Positions 58,800 through 64,000 of a stretch of DNA of 64,000 nucleotides are shown here, in pieces. Each line of letters begins with the position of its first letter. Within the stretch, counting starts at the first letter, position 1. A model generated the notes under the pieces. That model did no database searches, was not told the origin of the DNA, and saw only the letters and a list, made by a program, of their open reading frames with translations. Position numbers and translations under genes: made by a program. Origin of the DNA: Conchocele bisecta (Eukaryota; Mollusca; Bivalvia; Lucinida; Thyasiridae); NCBI GenBank assembly GCA_029237695.1, contig CM055275.1:10056899-10120898 (forward strand), given 5' to 3'.

Positions 58800-59640
58800 C
58801 AGCCCCAGTAACTAATAACATTATAATTGGCAAGTAACCCCAGTGACCCTGATATCACCCCTGAATCTCAATAACCATGACATTGCCACTCGTAGACAGT
58901 AAACTTGATATTACCATTTCCAGGCATACCCAGTAATATTGATATTGCAATTGCAACTCAACTCGAGTAACACTGACATTGTACATGTAATTACCAGTTA
59001 ACTATAGTGCAACGTTGACATTACAGTAACTACAGTAAACTACAGTAACCTTGACATTATAATTGCCAATTAACCCCAGTTACCTTGATATTTCCATCAC
59101 CTGTGAACCTCAATAACCATGACATTGCCACTCAATTACAGTAACCTTGATATTGCAATTGTCAATCAACCCCAGTACCGGTAACTTTAACATTTCATTT
59201 GGCAGTCAATTCCAGTAAACATTGCAATTTGAAGTTATCCCCAGTAACCTTGACATTGCAATTGCCAGTTAACCACATTGCAGCTTTGACAGTATACATG
59301 TACTTGCTAGTTAATGACTGTAACCTTGACATCACAATTACCTGTCAACCACACTATCCTCGACACTGCAGTGGCCAGTTCAGCAGTAGCTTTGACATTG
59401 CATATGCCAGTTAGCTCGAGTAACCTTGACATTGCATTGCCAGTAAACCCGGGTAACATTGACATTGAAATTGCCAGTAAAAAAGCCCGGTAATTTAACA
59501 TTGCAATTGTCAATCAACCCCAGTAACATTGACATTGAAATTGCCATTAAAGCCCAGTAAGTTCACATTGCCATTGTCAATCAACCCCAGTAACCTTGAC
59601 ATTGCAATCTATTTGTGGAACTGTTACCTTGCAATTATCA
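58800..59640. repeat. Degenerate minisatellite in VWA intron 2
   Basis: Units of about 33-40 bp of the kind ccagtaaccttgacattgca / attgccagttaacc. Mirror of 1-710, and it reaches to within about 30 bp of the exon 3 acceptor. Confidence 0.75.
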
Positions 59641-59668
59641 GTCAGCCCATGTAAACGTGCCATTGCAG

Positions 59669-59881
59669 GAAAGTCGAACAGCGAAACTTCCACAATAAAG
59701 GAGGCAGGCGCCTTGCGAGATCTAGGTGTCACTGTTTTCTCCATCGGCGTTGGTAGTGGTGTCAGGACAACCGAGTTGAATGGCATGGCAACCGATCCCG
59801 ACTCCAAGCATGTGTTCGATGTTGCAGATTTCAGCTCCCTGAACTCGATTAAGGGATCTCTGGTGAAAAGGGCATGTGAAG
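59669..59881 (+). CDS. VWA domain exon 3
   Basis: A 213-bp exon with acceptor gccattgcag and donor gtaaat, phase 1 at both ends. It encodes the C-terminal VWA third. GVTVFSIGVGSGVRTTELNG is the usual core strand after the last MIDAS Asp. HVFDVADFSSLNSIKGSLVK and a terminal Cys (RACEG) follow, the usual close of a VWA module. Together with exons 1 and 2 it makes a phase 1-1 module. Its left-arm partner would lie about 140 bp before position 1. Confidence 0.85.
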
Positions 59882-60184
59882 GTAAATGATGTTGGTAATA
59901 AAACATGCTTGGTATTTACTTGAATCTTATAGCTGTCGACTATTTAAAACCTTAATGTTCCAGCTAAAATTTATTCTAAAGAATGTGTCTATTTTGGTTT
60001 TGGATACTGATTTTATGCAACCACAATAGTGGTCTGGGTCGTGGTATATAGTGATCGCCCTATCTGTCCGTCTCTTTGTCTGTCGGTAGACAATTTTAAT
60101 TTATGTGTGTTAATTCGAATACCATCTATCTGATCTTCACAAAACTTCACATGGATAGTCAGATAAAACACGGAGAGCACGCTA
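59882..60184. other. Intron, no gene
   Basis: Includes gtggtatatagtgatcgccc followed by gtctgtcc-like text (60,040-60,090), a further pearl-type head. Nothing coding. Confidence 0.4.
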
Positions 60185-60985
60185 TTGAATGTCGGAGCTT
60201 GATTTGTACGAACGGGATATTATCAACATGGCGTCTCGTTATTCTGAGAAGGGGTTTTACGAGTATCACAATATGTTCTCTGCCCAAGCAGCTGCCCATC
60301 TCAGATTCAATGGAATTAAGATTGATTGGTCTGTACAATTGACTATGCCATATATATTACAAGAAAGCAAGGTATTGGGAGTAAACTTTGTAAAGTGGAC
60401 ATTAGGGATGCTTTTAAACAGATTCCTGTCCAGAAGTTGTGGCCCTTTCGGTGCATTAAATGGGATGATATGTATTATTTCTATACCAGATTAGTTTTTA
60501 GAAGTCGATCTAACCCCAACATTTTTGACTGCTTGTCACAGGCTATTTGATGGATCCTGAACAACAATTATGGGGTGAAACATTATCTACATTTGCTAGA
60601 TGACTTCCTCACGATAAATGGCCCGAGGGAAGATGCTGATGCTATTATGGCTATTTTGCGGTTTGTTTTTGCAAGATTATGCATACCATTATCACCTACA
60701 AAAACTATGGGACCTGTTACAGTAATTGAGGATTTAGGTATCATATTAGACCGCGTGAAAATGGAGGCCAGATTGCCGCTAGAAAAAATACAGCGCATTG
60801 CTGCTCTGCTTCAAGCGTTCTCAACAAAGAATTTGTGTACTAAAAGAGTTGCTAAGTCTTCTGGGACATCTCAATTTTGCATGCCCGGTGATTTATCCGG
60901 GTCTTGCATTTGTGTCGTACATAGTTCCGATGGTTTACACCAGTGGCAGACAGGCTACCAGAGCGGTGTGTTCCGGTTTCCGAGC
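60185..60985 (+). pseudogene. DIRS-like retrotransposon: gag-like start and reverse transcriptase
   Basis: Fragments in order on the plus strand: LDLYERDIINMASRYSEKGF (60,192-60,250), a gag-like start seen in invertebrate DIRS elements; then RT text with CKVDIRDAFKQIPV (about 60,380-60,425), YLHLLDDFLTINGP (60,584-60,625, the DD active site) and DLGIILDRVKMEARLP (about 60,735-60,780); then the RNase H start ELLSLLGHLNFACPVIYPGL (60,848-60,907). Frames change near 60,340, 60,550 and 60,840, so it is dead. The text stops at about 60,985, where a (GTCC)n element begins. The tyrosine recombinase part resumes at 61,760. The family call is from recognised motifs. Confidence 0.75.
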
Positions 60986-61690
60986 TCCAGCTCTCCCGTC
61001 CCGTCCCGTCCATCCGTACGTCCGTCCGTCCGTCCGTCCGTCCGTCCGTCCGTAACTTCTATTTCCTTCATCCAAAATGCTTAATATTTCACACGTGCAT
61101 TCCTGTAAGAGTCTACTAACATGATGTGCCAAATCCACGAACGTCCAACCCCCGCTGATCCCAAGGTCAAGGTCAAATAGTTGGTCTCTTTACAAAACGT
61201 AACATCAGAGAAATAAGTTATAACTTCTATTTCCTTCATGGAAAATTCTTAATATTTCACACATGCATTCCTCTAAGGTTTACCATCATGCTGTGCCAAT
61301 TCTACGACCGTCAAACCCCCGCTGATCCCAAGGTCAATGTGACATAGTCTCTTTACAAAACTTAACATCAGAGAAATATGTTATAACTTCTATTTCTTTC
61401 ATTGAAAATTGTTAATATTCCATGCATGCATTCCTTTAAGGCTCTACTATCATGCTGTGATAAATCCCCGCTGATCTCGAGGTCATGGTCACATACTTAG
61501 TATCTTTACAAAACTTAACATCAGAGAAATTGGTTATAACTTATATTTCCTTGCTCGGATCTACTTCACATTTCACACACGTAATGCACCAATGGACCTC
61601 TACCACCCTGTGACAGATTCACATTCGTGCCGCACCCGCTAAGACCAGTGAAGGTCACAATCCCACACACTTGGATTTCTTTTTTTACAT
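60986..61690. mobile_element. Pearl-like element, (GTCC)n plus type B and A cores
   Basis: cccgtcccgtccatccgtacg and (GTCC)n (about 61,012-61,052), about three type B cores (61,053-61,540) and one type A core (61,550-61,665). It sits between the RT and recombinase parts of the DIRS-like element and may be inserted in it. Confidence 0.65.
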
Positions 61691-61759
61691 ATTTAGGGGT
61701 ACCTGGGCCCACGTTGGTGGTATTCCGTAAGCCTCGCTTACTGACCAATCTATTTCTGG

Positions 61760-61965
61760 TATGTATAGACTTCTATGTATTCTGCGTGGTATAAAACGAA
61801 GCCAAGAGGATACTGCATATACCAGAATGCCCATCACATACAACGTCTTCAGTCAGATATGTGATTTGTTGAATTCAGGAGTTTTTGCTCCAATGTTGGA
61901 TTTGACGCTACAATGTATGTGCTCACTGGCGTATTTCGGCTTCCTTGTTTGAAGTGCAAGGATGT
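61760..61965 (+). pseudogene. Tyrosine recombinase fragment (DIRS/Crypton-like), copy 2
   Basis: Encodes TRMPITYNVFSQICDLLNSG and LAYFGFL, then jumps over about 60 bp present in copy 1, losing the RCGEF segment with the catalytic Arg. It continues as lkckdvsswgth-type text in another frame. Same strand and expected order after the RT at 60,300-60,960. Confidence 0.6.
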
Positions 61966-62676
61966 ATCCTCTTGGGGCACTCACTGCTATATTGTAAAAT
62001 AAATATCAATTCGTTTTGGAATATTTTGCCCCTTTTCAGATAAATTATTGCATATGTAGATTTCGGTGCTGCATCAGTCAAGCATTTGCCAGACTTCTCG
62101 AGACGCCATTCTGTCATTCATTCGACGCGCCGGAAGCGACTCCCCTCTTTCTAGTCAGTAGACTCGGCCCACCTCGCTCTAGACTCGCATTATATTGCAT
62201 TCGCATTCTATTGCAAGCTGCACATTGTTGTGCACGTGAGTCATGCTCTAGTTGTTCACTCAACTCAGATATTTCTGGTCGTACGCACGACCCAACCGAT
62301 TCTAGTCTTACATTGACCTCGCTCTCTTCGCTACGCGGCGGCTAACCTCATTCTAGTCGTGTTCTCATTGCTAACTCATTTGGGTCGTCCTACGGTGTCT
62401 CACCTATTTTGAGTTGTTTGCACATGACTCAACTCACTCTAGTCATCCTACGGCGACTCAACTCTTTCGAGTGGAGCCGGGTTGAGTTTCAGATATAGCC
62501 GTTGGACCAGTTACAGCATACAGAGATCACCCTGCAATGATAGGTAATATACAATTGCAGCATATATTATGAGTGTATAAATATGGATTTATCAGCAAAT
62601 ATCAGGAACCTCAAATCCTGATTTCAGGATATATATTGAATATTCCCCACCTCTGACAGTGCTTATGCAATTTCAG
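61966..62676. other. Non-coding; degenerate ~30-bp tandem motif
   Basis: As 55,061-55,700 but longer, with extra cattctagtcgtcctacggcg units at 62,330-62,470. Confidence 0.5.
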
Positions 62677-62922
62677 TCGATGGTGGGTGGACCCATTGGG
62701 GGTCATACTCCCCATGTACAACAAGTTGTGGCACTGGCACCCACTTCCAGAACAGGTCATGTACGAACCCACATCCTGCGAATGGCGGCAAACAGTGTGT
62801 TGGCTCCAATAAACAGACAACCAACTGTAACACGCAAGCTTGTCCAACGACCCCTACAACCACAACAACAACAACAACAACGACACCAGTGTCCGCAACT
62901 TCACAGCCCACAACTACTCCAG
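62677..62922 (+). CDS. TSP1 domain exon with Thr tail, copy 2
   Basis: A 246-bp exon, acceptor gcaatttcag and donor gtaact, phase 1 at both ends, the same length as copy 1. It encodes a complete TSP1 repeat (GGWTHWGSYSPCTTSCGTGT, six cysteines), with replacements such as QN for QQ and NPHPANGG for NPQPANGG. The Thr tail is re-arranged: a shorter (ACA)n run balanced by an extra SQPTTTP, so the total length stays equal. It lies 2.8 kb after VWA exon 3 on the same strand, so the order TSP1, VWA, TSP1 is seen here. Confidence 0.88.
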
Positions 62923-64000
62923 GTAACTTTGATCACAGGAACCCGTTTCTGAGACGATTCTAATAATGTCTCTTTATAGATATCATTATTAGAATTGTCT
63001 CTAAGACGGGTGCCTGTGACTTTGATGTCACAGAAATAGGGACCCATGATTATCACTTACAATGCTGAATTAAATTTCGTCGTCTGTTGTTTGTCTTTCA
63101 TTTGTCTCATCAACAACTATGATAAATATGACTAATCACTACGTACTAGGGAAGGGAGCGGACTGAAACCGTGGAATACCTTGCTCTGATCAACACCTTG
63201 GTTTGACAAAGGAAACTGTTTTAAAATGTAGTCAAACCATGTTTGTTTTAGAAAGAAGACAAAACACAAAACAACAGCCAACTATAATTTTTGTTTCCCG
63301 TTTTCTATGGGTTATACAACATGCTGAGCACATTCAGCGTGCTCGTGCACAAAATCTGGGAATTTGTTTGTGAAGTCTGACCTGTGCTCAGTCTTAGCCG
63401 ATCAAACTGACCGTTTTCAAGTACAAATTGCATGCTCGGAATATTTTATAATTACGGGCCGTGACAATTATGTGAAACAAGGGAAGGGAATGGCAGAGGC
63501 AGAGACATGATTGACCCCTGCTTGTCACTAAATGTAAAATATATGCAGGTCTCCAATAGCCTATTTCATCAACTCCCCCAAAATATACTTTAGGGAGTTG
63601 ATGAAGTAGGCTACAGATAAGCTTTGTGTCCAAAGAATATTTTACCCACTTATTTCAAATGAAATGTGTATATTATTTCTACAAACGCATTGTGCATTGT
63701 ATAAGCCAAAGGTGAATATAAAAGATTAATTACTTACGGTGGAAGAATTTTTATCGAGGCCGTACAGTTTAGAAGAATTTGCACTTTTAGGCAGGTGCGT
63801 GTTTCTTACACTTGGATGATTTGGTGTTATTGGTTAAAAAATATTGTACCCACTGATTTCAAATTCAATGTGTATTGTATTTTTGTAAAATGATTATGGA
63901 ATTTATCACATGCAAATGAGGCAACACAGACTGTGCCTGGAGAAATAGGGCATATGTGACCAGTGTAGCTTCTGTAGCCGATTTAACCAAAATTGCAAAG
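62923..64000. other. Intron after TSP1 copy 2
   Basis: Direct repeat of 55,958-56,990, with the hairpins at about 62,955-63,003 and 63,559-63,616 and the start of the MITE at 63,975. By spacing, a further VWA exon 1 would be expected about 410 bp beyond the window. Confidence 0.6.

Larger units (their letters stand above)
42173..59530 (+). repeat. Right arm of the large inverted duplication
   Basis: Reverse-complement match to the left arm. It begins at aagtacatgccagagtttat (42,173) and continues to the point where the left arm leaves the window. It differs by the hAT element 49,631-52,957 and by the 54,500-56,330 segment holding a TSP1 exon, both absent on the left. Exon sequences are nearly identical between arms, while introns show scattered substitutions and indels. 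Confidence 0.9.
61063..64000 (+). repeat. Second copy of a ~3-kb direct duplication
   Basis: Matches about 53,860-56,990 in the same orientation, including type B/A cores, recombinase fragment, TSP1 exon and following intron. The offset is 6,965 at the TSP1 exon and about 7,010 at the window end. It continues past position 64,000. Confidence 0.85.

Noticed and set aside
59199..59414. ORFs in the intronic minisatellite (also 71-331)
   Set aside because: Repeat-driven, present in both orientations, and inside an intron defined by flanking VWA exons.

Overview
The window looks like intergenic and intronic DNA from an animal, most likely a marine bivalve mollusc. It is AT-rich. It has intron-split extracellular-matrix exons with strict phase 1 boundaries. 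It is saturated with elements made of a tetranucleotide microsatellite followed by ~160-200 bp tandem core repeats, which resemble the bivalve 'pearl'/Helentron-associated elements. It also holds tRNA-derived SINEs, MITEs and fragments of hAT, mariner, DIRS and non-LTR elements. The species call is an inference. There is no bacterial-style gene organisation, and most long open frames are chance or repeat-driven.

The dominant structure is a large, imperfect inverted duplication. The left arm (1 to about 12,692, genes on the minus strand) matches the right arm (about 42,173 to 59,530, genes on the plus strand). Each arm carries exons of one modular secreted or matrix protein. These are 210-bp Thr-rich linker exons (8,542-8,751 and 11,221-11,430 minus; 39,318-39,527, 43,431-43,640 and 46,130-46,339 plus), a three-exon VWA domain (exons 1 and 2 in both arms, exon 3 only on the right within this window), and TSP1 exons (55,712-55,957 and 62,677-62,922, right side only). 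Every module begins and ends in phase 1, so any of them can be joined in frame. The two copies point away from each other. On the right, a further ~7-kb direct duplication (about 53.9-57.0 kb repeated at 61.06-64.0 kb) adds a second TSP1 exon.

The centre (12.7-42.2 kb) is not shared between the arms. It holds TTAA-flanked MITEs, foldback elements, a 19-unit 72-bp minisatellite (24.2-25.5 kb), a 5'-truncated mariner-type transposase pseudogene with DD41D spacing (28.5-29.2 kb), and a 500-bp assembly gap (32,015-32,514). Right of the gap lies a decayed element encoding a protein-primed-type family B DNA polymerase (33.1-37.1 kb, minus). Divergent from it is an intact 102-residue zinc-finger/coiled-coil ORF (37,191-37,499, plus). 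The shared promoter contains an 18-bp inverted repeat. The element's right edge cuts into a fourth Thr-rich exon. Further right are extra copies of the Thr-exon unit and a decayed multi-copy invertebrate gene interrupted by a SINE (40.6-42.1 kb).

The right arm carries a 3.3-kb hAT-type insertion (49,631-52,957) with a perfect 8-bp target duplication. The left arm has a matching empty site. A DIRS-like retroelement (60.2-62.0 kb) is split by a pearl-like repeat. Because the assembly gap lies between the arms, the inverted arrangement may be a real palindromic duplication or two divergent haplotypes joined by scaffolding. This decides how most of the window should be read.
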